A stretch of DNA of 64,000 nt from an uncultured Clostridia bacterium (GTDB lineage: Bacteria; Bacillota; Clostridia; Oscillospirales; Ruminococcaceae), in the NCBI GenBank assembly GCA_947632025.1, contig CANRNN010000001.1, forward strand, positions 124,001-188,000. Direction: 5' to 3'. Both the position numbers and the translations under genes were made by a program. A model generated the notes under the pieces. It saw only the letters and a list, made by a program, of their open reading frames with translations. It had not been told where the DNA came from and made no database searches. This document shows positions 10,001-17,462 of the stretch, one piece after another. Each line of letters begins with the position of its first letter. Positions within the stretch are counted from its first letter, which is position 1.

Positions 10001-10556
10001 ACATCATAACAGCGTGCTGTTTTCCGATATTTAAGGAACGGTCGACAAAGACCCTCACACGATACGAGCTTTCGTTGCCGGAAAATATTTTTATTTCCGT
10101 AGAGCCTTTATTTACAGCGGTAACAACTCCTGAAGAATTGACCTCGGCGATTTCCGTATTTTCGGAAGTATAGGAAATATTCGCATCGGGATCTGGAGAT
10201 TCTGTATGAAGCTGGAATACCTCCCCTTTTTTCAGGCACACTGTGCCCTCGGCTTTAAGGCTCCCGCAGATGGGCGAAAACGCAATTTTCCTTGTAGGCT
10301 CGCCAAAAATTTCTATATCGTTTTTTAAATAAAAAGCGCGGACCTCAACAAGATACTGCTTGCCGTTTTCCAGACCCGTGACCATTCTTTTTGTCTTTTG
10401 GGAATAACGGGATTTTATACATTTTGTCGGTTCATAAGGCGAGTAGAAGAACAGCTTGTAACCATCCGCGCCGAATACCGCTTTCCAGTTTGCAAGTACT
10501 GCTCCGTCCTTTTCAGTTATGGTAAACTCTTCGGGAGCAGGCAATCTCTCCGTCAT
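7098..10556 (-). CDS. Giant FN3-Big2-CapA(PGA_cap)-DUF6270 protein
   Basis: 1152 residues; the ATG at 10556 follows AGGGGGAT. Domains recognised by eye: a fibronectin type III-like region (about 5-90), a Big_2 Ig-like region (about 98-172), then a CapA/PGA_cap metallophosphatase-like domain (about 183-470) with FTGDIM, a YQHWGT motif and the GSHTHTVQ motif. After that come two regions resembling DUF6270 SGNH-like domains: about 500-760, opening with IIGSSIL, and about 920-1140, opening with WGSSVSR and ending with a GGRDITHYEAEFY segment. CapA proteins take part in poly-gamma-glutamate and other capsule or polymer steps; DUF6270 proteins occur near polysaccharide genes. No signal peptide or membrane segment is visible although FN3 and Big_2 are normally extracellular. 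It is followed 31 bases later by the transglutaminase gene. A role in surface-polymer synthesis is an inference. Confidence 0.75.
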   Translation of the reverse strand: MTERLPAPEEFTITEKDGAVLANWKAVFGADGYKLFFYSPYEPTKCIKSRYSQKTKRMVTGLENGKQYLVEVRAFYLKNDIEIFGEPTRKIAFSPICGSLKAEGTVCLKKGEVFQLHTESPDPDANISYTSENTEIAEVNSSGVVTAVNKGSTEIKIFSGNESSYRVRVFVDRSLNIGKQHAVMMFTGDIMCTLSMQKQSCGRDFSRSFENIKSTLAKADLVAGVLDQVCYDGAPYDSEQQRLSGTPIKSNAPSEFIFSAANAGFDGLFTTTDNILSEGEAGLDYTVAAIKRAGMYNFGTCGNNPTVVDVKGFKVGIISTDLLNDNSDSTSFLNKTGKYDRDYFVELLNTARAMGAEFIVAYQHWGTANSHQIRKNQRAEAEFMAKSGADLIIGSHTHTVQKFEFIDGGNGRKVPCAFSLGTFLTNISELRENRDGIILRVELYREGEEISAKCSYIPVYSEIREFGAASEPAFPAHSENTDDSYKRTRKFIGTELRTFSDKPSGLIIGSSILYRILSSGKNFRIDRTGMYLSPLSLGAEIMHKANENMDTALALDVSKDISGYIKNNAFDFVAVDFFTAATVSLFRHTNNGDCFYSNTGKLRCSEFYEKHRDQWIRIRAPFGETLWKPLLKNFAEKLSSAVPSEKIILFRCNISSWRKKGLMLRTTPENERRNRLMREMEDYFISLVDPAVVALSDKYFVEDDTEITFEAEYYSDAYKAAVDIVSGKGRTYVDSPDAQTWFDRVMRYYESMTLRSYHKRLLDMSNAADKIVAYTSVEFCARNSERIIRLKRAGKSDLISVKGFFENDKGAEDIVQAAEIINLVEKGNLTKPYDFYKPAFDGHYNIVKKIAYQLSKELGASVEERSAELVFLLRGKPQLRRYMSEHCNHTVDIWGSSVSRESVNLCREAFVGSFVQMQPAIFALEKPIEYEIPDDIGLFCKSRYRRKVLEDAFKRKGIETLEDSAAQWIVVDFYNLICTMAEFHGEVFVLDDFLRRTEFYKNIKKDITECCLFEKRDMKFCFEGITKFSNEILDIYGENIILIKTEPKNRYINHDFRLCELPDTMHDIKKKFISLCEERFAGITGCYVIDISKNFYSSDDYPLGGRDITHYEAEFYRQTAEFISRIFKGTDRKVFNDIDQNYILLRDLKLKR

Positions 10557-10578
10557 ATTCCGATCCCCCTATTCGGAT

Positions 10579-12264
10579 TTATTTTTCATTACGAACGGCA
10601 TCTAACTTTTCGTAATTTTTATATAATGAATAATATGCGCCGCAAAAATGCTGAACATCATCTATTCGTATTCTGAACTCATCGTGACGCACGAAAAACG
10701 CCCCCAGTGCCGAATGTGGCTCAGCAAAATACATCACATACTCCGGATAACCGTATCCGTTTAGCATATACTCGGCGCGGTGAAATATCGTCTTTACAAA
10801 GTATTTTTCATCGAATTCCTTAAGATAACTGCATTTGAGCTTGCGCTCTTTGATCCTTGTATAAAGCTCGAAGGACACGCACAATAGCTCCAGAAACGTA
10901 TGATAAGTCGTCGGCTGCTTATAAATCCTGTCGAGATTTACCTGAACGTTTTTCAGCGCGAAATTGAGGTATTTTTCCTCAGGAACATATTTTGTAAGCT
11001 CGTTCATTGAATACGCGACCCAGTGGTCTGCGTATTGAGTATAGTCCTTTTTGATAAATCGGTTTGCTGCAAGCTCGGCTGCCTCAAGATACTTTCTTTT
11101 TTTCGTAAGACCATAAAGTCTGCAAAGCGCGAAAACGCATTCTCCGTCATAATAAACGGTACGGAATTTATCTCTCGGCGCCAGCGACGGATATTTCAGA
11201 ACGTGGAAAAAGCTCCCGTCACGCTCGTCAAAAAGCTCCAGTATGCCGTTTCCAAGCTCCGAAGCGTATTTTTCGTATTCTTTTGAGCCGACAACGTCCA
11301 TATATTCCGTAAGTACAATGACCGCGACAGCGTTGCCGCCGATCTTGACCTCACCCTTAGTTTTCTCGGCAAGGAAAAGGGTGTTATCGTGAGTATCGCT
11401 TTTCGGATACCTGTAAACACAATTCTGAATCATATAAACGATAGCGCTCTCCGCCTGACGCAAAATAAACCTGTCGCCCGTCAGTCTGTACGCGCACAGC
11501 AAACTCCAGATAGAAGTGGCATGGCGAAGAATGTTATATCCGGAGATTTTTTTCGGGAAAATCGGATAATATCCGTAATCGAATTTTCCGTCAAGACCTA
11601 TCTGCATAGCGAGATAGTCCGATGAAGTTGAAATAACCCTCAACGCAGTTTTCTTGTCGAATTTTTCAATAATACGCCGACCGCAGTTCGCGCCCTCGAA
11701 GTAAAGTTCTATAACACGGCTTTTCTCGCCGCAGAAAAGCGACTTGCAGTCGAAAAGTATTACTTCCTCAGGAAACTGCGTCAGTGTTTTCAGCTCGCAG
11801 CCTGCAAGATATTTGTTTATCTCTGTGATATCAAGCTTTTTTTCCTTGTAGTCGATAAGATAATTTCCGTTAAGCTCTGCTTCTATAAAGGAAGTACTCA
11901 TATCATCACTGAAAGAGATACCGCGTCTAAAAAATTCACGATAGCCCTTTCCGATTTTCGTGACAACATCGGACAGTCTTGCACGTTCGCCCTTTATCGT
12001 AACGTCTGTCTTGATCCATACAGGCTCGATCTTATCAGACGAAATGAAATTTCTCGCGTCTGACGAAGCTCTTTCCCAAGCGTCTTGTACGCTTTCGGCG
12101 GAAGCTCTGAAAACATAGGCTCTTTCCCTGACATCACAAACCGAAATAAATGCCGCATATCTGCCGAAGTTTTTTCCGAATTCAGAAAAAACGGCTTCGT
12201 TTTCAAACATTTTTTCTTTTAAGAGCTTGATTTTTTCGTCGAATTTTTCAACGCAGTTTTCCAT
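10579..12264 (-). CDS. Six-hairpin glycosidase-like protein of unknown function
   Basis: 561 residues; the ATG at 12264 follows AGAGGT. The N-terminal half (about 1-230) is of unrecognised fold. The C-terminal half (about 235-490) shows regularly spaced helical pairs (for example ATSIWSLLCAYRLTGD, YYDGECVFALCRLYGLT, YADHWVAYSMNEL) typical of an alpha/alpha six-barrel. This is the fold of glycosidases, lyases and C5-epimerases; heparin-lyase and glucuronyl-epimerase families share it. No signal peptide is visible. It sits between a U32 peptidase and the CapA/DUF6270 giant, with gaps of 22-23 bases, so it likely works with the latter on a glycan or polymer. Catalytic residues cannot be assigned. 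Confidence 0.6.
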   Translation of the reverse strand: MENCVEKFDEKIKLLKEKMFENEAVFSEFGKNFGRYAAFISVCDVRERAYVFRASAESVQDAWERASSDARNFISSDKIEPVWIKTDVTIKGERARLSDVVTKIGKGYREFFRRGISFSDDMSTSFIEAELNGNYLIDYKEKKLDITEINKYLAGCELKTLTQFPEEVILFDCKSLFCGEKSRVIELYFEGANCGRRIIEKFDKKTALRVISTSSDYLAMQIGLDGKFDYGYYPIFPKKISGYNILRHATSIWSLLCAYRLTGDRFILRQAESAIVYMIQNCVYRYPKSDTHDNTLFLAEKTKGEVKIGGNAVAVIVLTEYMDVVGSKEYEKYASELGNGILELFDERDGSFFHVLKYPSLAPRDKFRTVYYDGECVFALCRLYGLTKKRKYLEAAELAANRFIKKDYTQYADHWVAYSMNELTKYVPEEKYLNFALKNVQVNLDRIYKQPTTYHTFLELLCVSFELYTRIKERKLKCSYLKEFDEKYFVKTIFHRAEYMLNGYGYPEYVMYFAEPHSALGAFFVRHDEFRIRIDDVQHFCGAYYSLYKNYEKLDAVRNEK

Positions 12265-12287
12265 TTTGCTGACCTCTAAAACTAAAA

Positions 12288-14339
12288 TTATTCCGCTCCT
12301 CGGAAATAAAGCCCTCTTGTGAGCTTTCCCGAAGGCTTTCCGTTGGTTTTGTACATTTCGAGTACAGGCGCTATTTCTTTTTCGTCGGTGAATTTCAGAA
12401 CAGCGAAATCGAATCCCGAAAGTTCCTCTTGTTTGTCACTCAAAATAAGAACATCGGGATTCAGTATCTCCACGCAGTTTCCCTGACACATTACAAAAAA
12501 CTCATTCCCACGTCTGTCGACAATAGATCTTCCGCAGCTTCTGCCCTCGCCGAACGGAGTTTTTTTCCCGCAAGGTTTTCCGTCCGCTATCGGACAGCGC
12601 CGCAAAAGCATCAACGGTATCCTCCCGTATGCGAGAATACCCCTCGGTATCGGCGAATCTATCTCTCTCAGGACAGACAGCTTTCCCTCAAAAGATAGCG
12701 TCAAATCATGCATTCCAAACTCCGCGCAGACCGCAGCCGACAGCGAATTCAATACGTTCATTCTATACCCGCCGCAGATCTCGAAACCGCATTCTTTCAG
12801 CAGATACGCGTGTCCAAGCGTCTGAGCAAGCCCTTTTGAAAAACCGCCCCTGCGAAGCTCCAAAAGTCGGCTTCGCGTTTCTTTTTCACAGTCGGAAAGT
12901 ACCAACGGCGGCACAACAACTATCCTGTCTTTATCGGGAATTTTCTCACAAAGCAGTCCCATTGGAGCATATATCATCTCAAAATCAAGCTCCAAAGCCT
13001 GTTTTAGCTGTTCGGGATCAGAAATTTCCGCACGGTATTTTATGTTCCCGTTATTTTCAGATATCCGTTTTTCGGGGAGCTTAAAGCTGTTTATTCTGTA
13101 TTTCGGTGTTGATTTTTCAATAACGAGCTTTTCTGCTTTTGCGCAAAGCTCCCTTCTCAGCTGATTTAATGCCGAAGCGGGAACATAAAGTCCACCGTCC
13201 ACCTCAGCAGTGATTTTTCCGGCAAAAAACTGCGTACCGCCAAGCTTTTCCATTCTATCGCAAACGGACCTTTCGTCAAGCGGCGCACCCTCAGCATCTT
13301 CGGGGATAGTTTCGGTTTGTGTGAAAACCTCTCCAAAAGAACATTCCGCTCTCGCACAGATACGCTTCCCTGCTTTTATTTCCGTGGAAATATCCAGTTT
13401 TATTCTCGGAAATTCATTCTTGTAAATTTCCTTGATACCCACAAGAGACTTAGCGGAATTTTCCACGTCCTCTTTTCCGCGGATACCTGACATATCGGTC
13501 ATTGTACCGTCAAAATATCCTGTTGTGAAACCGTTTCTTGAAAAGATCCCACCCAAACGCTCCATATCGCAGGCGCCAAAGGCAAGCTGCTCGCGGCAAG
13601 CGTTTACAGCGCACGCAACATATTCGGGGCGCTTCATTCTGCCCTCGATTTTGAAAGAAGATATCCCCTTGAAGATCTTGTCATTGAGCTTCGGAACAAG
13701 CGACGAATCTTTAAGTGAAAGCACATTATGCCTTTCGCCGCATGAAAAATCCAGTCTGCACGGCTGTGCGCAAAGTCCCCTGTTTCCGCTTCTGCCGCCA
13801 AAAACGCTGCTCATGTAGCATTGTCCGCTTACGCTTACGCAAAGCGCTCCGTGGACAAATATTTCAAGCTCTGCCGAGGTGTTTTCCCTGATCTCACGAA
13901 TTTCCTCCGCAGACAGTTCCCTGCCAATAACCACACGCGAATATCCGAGTTTTTCCGCCGCCTTGACCCCGCAAACGCTGTTAAGCGTCATCTGAGTTGA
14001 AGCGTGCAGCGGAATATCTGGAGAGATCTCCCTAGCAAGCCTTGCCGCTCCCAGATCCTGCATTATCAGTCCGTCGGCTCCGCATGACGCTATAAACCTC
14101 ACGCAATCCGCAAGCGCCGAAAATTCCGCGTCGTAAACCAGTGTATTTACTGCAGCATATATCTTTACACCGCGTCTGTGGCACTCAAAAACAGCTTTTT
14201 CAAATTCCTCATGAGAAAAATTTTCGGCGTTTTTCCGCGCCGAAAACTCTTTAAGTCCGACATAAACCGCGTCCGCGCCCGCATTGAGCGCTGCCGCAAG
14301 GCTTTCGTACCCTCCGCACGGAGCAAGTATTTCGCTCAT
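12288..14339 (-). CDS. U32 family peptidase / RNA-modification protein with C-terminal DUF3656-like region
   Basis: 683 residues. The N-terminal U32 domain (about 1-300) carries the family signature ELEIFVHGALCVSVSGQC, followed by a Cys pair in GLCAQPCRLDF. Further Cys occur in RRCPIADGKPCG, GRSCG and MCQGNC near the C-terminus. U32 members were first described as collagenases; some (RlhA, TrhP) are now known to act in hydroxylation of rRNA or tRNA, so the collagenase name should not be taken literally. The ATG at 14339 overlaps the TGA of the ZapA-like gene (ATGA), showing translational coupling. Length matches the long U32 proteins of Clostridia. Confidence 0.82.
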   Translation of the reverse strand: MSEILAPCGGYESLAAALNAGADAVYVGLKEFSARKNAENFSHEEFEKAVFECHRRGVKIYAAVNTLVYDAEFSALADCVRFIASCGADGLIMQDLGAARLAREISPDIPLHASTQMTLNSVCGVKAAEKLGYSRVVIGRELSAEEIREIRENTSAELEIFVHGALCVSVSGQCYMSSVFGGRSGNRGLCAQPCRLDFSCGERHNVLSLKDSSLVPKLNDKIFKGISSFKIEGRMKRPEYVACAVNACREQLAFGACDMERLGGIFSRNGFTTGYFDGTMTDMSGIRGKEDVENSAKSLVGIKEIYKNEFPRIKLDISTEIKAGKRICARAECSFGEVFTQTETIPEDAEGAPLDERSVCDRMEKLGGTQFFAGKITAEVDGGLYVPASALNQLRRELCAKAEKLVIEKSTPKYRINSFKLPEKRISENNGNIKYRAEISDPEQLKQALELDFEMIYAPMGLLCEKIPDKDRIVVVPPLVLSDCEKETRSRLLELRRGGFSKGLAQTLGHAYLLKECGFEICGGYRMNVLNSLSAAVCAEFGMHDLTLSFEGKLSVLREIDSPIPRGILAYGRIPLMLLRRCPIADGKPCGKKTPFGEGRSCGRSIVDRRGNEFFVMCQGNCVEILNPDVLILSDKQEELSGFDFAVLKFTDEKEIAPVLEMYKTNGKPSGKLTRGLYFRGAE

Positions 14340-15685
14340 AGCGTAAGCTGCCCGTCCTCAAGAAGTTCTTTCAACTGCTTATCAAGCGAGGAATTTGTCT
14401 TTTTAAGCGTCTTGACCTCATTTGAAAGTTCAGAATTTTTCTTTGCAAGCTCGTCTGCGCTTGCCTTAAGCTTTTCAAGTTCTTCCGAAAGCTCGGCGCT
14501 GTTGTCGGTTTGCTTCAATGCCACATTCTCGCTTTCGACCTGTGAAAACTTCACCTTAAGCTCGTCCTGTTCGGATTCAAGCTTTTTATTCAGTTTTTCA
14601 AGCTCCGACTGCTTTTCTGCAAGCTCTTTGTTTTGCTTGTCGAGTTCATCATATGCTCCCGACAGCTCCTCATAGTCCTTGACCAGCTTTGCTTTCTCGG
14701 AATCTGACTTTTCAAGCTCCGAGCGAAGCCTGTTTTCAGTTTCGGGGTCGAATTTAGATGTTTTGCCTTCCAGTTCCTTGATTTTAGCTTCAAAGTCAGC
14801 CGTCTTTGATTTTAGCTCTGCGTTTTCTTTTCTGAGAGCGTCACGTTCCGAAGCTGTTTCCGAAATATCCGAGCCCTTGGACTTCAGCGTTTCGGAAAGC
14901 TTTTCCGACTGTGCTTTTAGTTCGCCGATATTTTTATTGAGTTCGTCGTTTTTTGATTTGAAAGAATCGCGTTCTTTCTCTGCTGATTCCGCACGTTTTT
15001 GCTCACGTCGGAACGCTTCCTCGAAATTTTCAGCCTTGACCAGCTTTTCTGACAAGCGTTTATTTTCCTCGCCGACGGAAACAGCCCTTGCCTGTTCCTT
15101 TTCAAGCTCGGAGATTCTCTTGTCTTTTGCAGAGATCTGCTTGTTAAGTTCTTCTGTCTTTGCGCTTGTCTGCTTTGCCGTATCGGAAAGCTGTAAATTT
15201 TTCTTTTCAAGATTTTCGGAACGCTTTTTTTCCTCTGCAAGAGCCTTTTCGAGCGAGTCGCACTTTGCCGCCTTTGAATTTGCTTCCTTCAAGGTTTCCG
15301 CGAGCTGTGAATTTTTTCCCTCAAGCTCCGAAAAACGCTTTGTAAGCTTTTCAAGCTCCGCGCTTACGTTTTTTAGCTTTGAAACCTCCTCCGACAGCCT
15401 TGCGTTTTCCTCAATAGCGTTCACGGCAGCGGATTCGTTCTTTTTCAGTCTTTCGATCTCGGACGCAAATTTCTTGCAATCGGCTTTTATCTCCAAAAGT
15501 TCATTATAAAAATCGAGAGCAGAAAAAATCGCCGCGTCCTCTTTGCTGATATTTTCACTGTCCTGACAATATTCGCCGATCTTATCCTCAACGCACTTTG
15601 CCGCCTGAGTTACCTTTTCGGCATCGTCGGTGATCAGTCTGTAATTTTTATTGCATATTGATATTGTTATCTTCTGGTTCAGCAT
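14336..15685 (-). CDS. zapA: ZapA-domain protein with a very long coiled-coil tail
   Basis: 449 residues. Residues about 1-90 look like the cell-division regulator ZapA (ITISICNKNYRLITDDAEKV, then a helix with KEDAAIFSALDFYNEL). ZapA binds FtsZ filaments and bundles them. Normal ZapA is about 85-110 residues; here about 350 more residues of almost uninterrupted heptad-like Glu/Lys/Leu/Ser sequence follow, which should form a long coiled coil. It is the first gene of the ten-gene run and has its own promoter. It could work as an extended FtsZ-associated spacer or scaffold; that is inference. Confidence 0.72.
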   Translation of the reverse strand: MLNQKITISICNKNYRLITDDAEKVTQAAKCVEDKIGEYCQDSENISKEDAAIFSALDFYNELLEIKADCKKFASEIERLKKNESAAVNAIEENARLSEEVSKLKNVSAELEKLTKRFSELEGKNSQLAETLKEANSKAAKCDSLEKALAEEKKRSENLEKKNLQLSDTAKQTSAKTEELNKQISAKDKRISELEKEQARAVSVGEENKRLSEKLVKAENFEEAFRREQKRAESAEKERDSFKSKNDELNKNIGELKAQSEKLSETLKSKGSDISETASERDALRKENAELKSKTADFEAKIKELEGKTSKFDPETENRLRSELEKSDSEKAKLVKDYEELSGAYDELDKQNKELAEKQSELEKLNKKLESEQDELKVKFSQVESENVALKQTDNSAELSEELEKLKASADELAKKNSELSNEVKTLKKTNSSLDKQLKELLEDGQLTL

Positions 15686-15739
15686 CGAAGAACAATCCTT
15701 TCAAGCATTATGTTTTGCGGAAATACTTCCACACTATAT

Positions 15740-15768
15740 ATTATAATACAAATCCTTTCATATTTCAA
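15740..15768 (-). promoter_or_regulatory. Promoter of the zapA-to-pilT gene run
   Basis: On the minus strand TTGAAA (15768-15763), a 17-base spacer and TATAAT (15745-15740). No other good promoter or terminator was seen in the short gaps down to 1997, so transcription may run about 13.7 kb. Confidence 0.65.
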
Positions 15769-15795
15769 GAGGTTTTACATAAATTTTTACAGAAA

Positions 15796-15819
15796 AAAGG
15801 ACGGCGCAAGCCGTCCTTT
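15796..15819 (-). terminator. Intrinsic terminator of the citrate synthase gene
   Basis: Perfect 10-bp stem AAAGGACGGC / GCCGTCCTTT with a 4-base loop. Read on the minus strand it is followed by a T-run (TTTTTTC). It lies just past the stop of citrate synthase. Confidence 0.85.
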
Positions 15820-15825
15820 GGAGTA

Positions 15826-17166
15826 TTATATCCCGTCAAGCACGCGTTCTTCCATAACGCTCATATAAGCGGGGCGTATAATGCGGCTTGCCGTAGCGAG
15901 TTCCTCAAGCCTATGGGCGCTCCAGCCCACGATTCTTGCAATAGCGAAAATCGCCGTAAAAAGCTCTATAGGTATCCCCAGCATATCGTAAACGAATCCG
16001 CTGTAGAAATCCACATTCGGACTTACGCCTTTCATTATCTTACGTTTCTGAGCAATAAGCTTGGGCGCGGCGTCCTCAATGTTCTTATAAAGCGTGAGGT
16101 CGTCCTCACGGTGTTTAGCGATAGCGAGCTTTTCCACGAACGAGCGGAAAATTCTCTCACGCGGGTCTGAAAGCGAATAAACAGCGTGTCCCATACCGTA
16201 GATCAGACCCTTTTTATCGAACGCTTCTCCGTTAAGCAGCTTGGTAAGATAATCCGAAACCGCTTCATAATCGGTTATATCGGAAACGTGCGCTCTTATA
16301 TCATTCATCATTTCCATAACCTTGATATTTGCACCGCCGTGCTTAGGTCCTTTGAGAGAGGACATTGCCGCCGCTATTGTAGAATAAGTATCCGAACCGG
16401 AAGAGGTCACGACCCTCGTTGTAAAAGTGGAGTTGTTTCCGCCTCCGTGTTCCATATGCAACAAAAGCGCAATATCAAGTACCTTTGCTTCAAGATGTGT
16501 ATATTTCTTGTCGGGGCGCAGCATAAGCAAGAGATTTTCCGCTGTGGAAAGCGTCGGGTCGGGACGATGTATATACATACTCTCGTCGTTTTCGTAATGA
16601 TTGTAGGCGTGATAAGCGTAAGCTGCAAGCATCGGAAATCTCGCGATAAGCATAATGCACTGGTAAAGACTGTCTGCGATAGAATTGGAGTTAGCGGTGC
16701 TGTCATATGACGCGAGCGTCAAAATACTCCTCGTCATAGAATTCATTATATCCTTGCTTGGGGCTTTCATGATAACGTCACGCGTAAAATTCGTCGGCAG
16801 ACACCTGCACTCTCCGAGTATCCTGCAAAACTCCGCAAGTTCTTCCTCCGTGGGCATTTCTCCAAAAAGCAGCAGATATGTGCATCTTTCAAAAGTAAAT
16901 CCGCTATCCGATGTTGCAGATACAAGATCCTTGACATTATATCCTCTGTACCACAGTTCTCCATCGCACGGTGTTTCGACTCCGTCGACCTTTTTGAACG
17001 ACACCATTTTTGAAATGGTCGTAAGTCCAGTAAGTACCCCCTTGCCGTTGTTGTCACGAAGTCCGCGGTAAACGCCGTATTTCTGATAAAGCTCATCGGA
17101 AATAATGTCGTTTTTTGCGCAAAGCTCCTGTTTCTTTTCTGCATAATCTCTGATAATGTTGGTCAT
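15826..17166 (-). CDS. gltA: Citrate synthase
   Basis: 446 residues from the ATG at 17166, which is preceded by AGGAGG; the frame extends further upstream but without a ribosome site. Condenses acetyl-CoA and oxaloacetate to citrate. Family features: LLLHMEHGGGNNSTFTTRVVTSSG with the active-site His, GPKHGGANIKVMEMM with the second conserved His, and the C-terminal catalytic Asp in SPNVDFYSGFVYDMLGIP. It is a single-gene unit with its own promoter and terminator. In anaerobes of this type it feeds the oxidative branch to 2-oxoglutarate and glutamate. Confidence 0.95.
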   Translation of the reverse strand: MTNIIRDYAEKKQELCAKNDIISDELYQKYGVYRGLRDNNGKGVLTGLTTISKMVSFKKVDGVETPCDGELWYRGYNVKDLVSATSDSGFTFERCTYLLLFGEMPTEEELAEFCRILGECRCLPTNFTRDVIMKAPSKDIMNSMTRSILTLASYDSTANSNSIADSLYQCIMLIARFPMLAAYAYHAYNHYENDESMYIHRPDPTLSTAENLLLMLRPDKKYTHLEAKVLDIALLLHMEHGGGNNSTFTTRVVTSSGSDTYSTIAAAMSSLKGPKHGGANIKVMEMMNDIRAHVSDITDYEAVSDYLTKLLNGEAFDKKGLIYGMGHAVYSLSDPRERIFRSFVEKLAIAKHREDDLTLYKNIEDAAPKLIAQKRKIMKGVSPNVDFYSGFVYDMLGIPIELFTAIFAIARIVGWSAHRLEELATASRIIRPAYMSVMEERVLDGI

Positions 17167-17312
17167 TTGTCGTCCTCCTGAATTGAGTAAAATGTATTTC
17201 AGCAAAATAAAAGACGGCTTAATGATGTCGCACTGAATCAATAAGGTGCCGGTTCTTAATTCCGGCATCAGCTATCAATTAGACATACCGAATTCTTTTT
17301 CCCTGATAATTA

Positions 17313-17341
17313 ATTATACCACAATTGGTGCAGATTTTCAA
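17313..17341 (-). promoter_or_regulatory. Citrate synthase promoter
   Basis: On the minus strand TTGAAA (17341-17336), a 17-base spacer and TATAAT (17318-17313) with a TG-like extension (TGTGG) before the -10. The leader to the ATG at 17166 is about 140 bases. Confidence 0.7.
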
Positions 17342-17380
17342 GCTGTTTTTTGAAATTTTCATAGAAAATTCACTTTAGAC

Positions 17381-17409
17381 TTGACATTTGTAGATAAAAA
17401 TCATATACT
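17381..17409 (+). promoter_or_regulatory. Promoter of the P-type ATPase gene
   Basis: TTGACA (17381-17386), a 17-base spacer and TATACT (17404-17409). AGGAG at 17452-17456 is the ribosome binding site for the ATG at 17463. Confidence 0.75.
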
Positions 17410-17462
17410 ATATATTGAAAATCAAAATAATGAAACACATTGATTCACACTAGGAGCTGAAT

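Noticed and set aside
14679-15509. Ser/Phe-rich 276-residue plus-strand frame
   Set aside because: Antisense of the Glu/Lys/Leu coiled coil of the ZapA-like protein; GAA/AAG codons read backwards give TTC/CTT, so the frame is a composition artefact.
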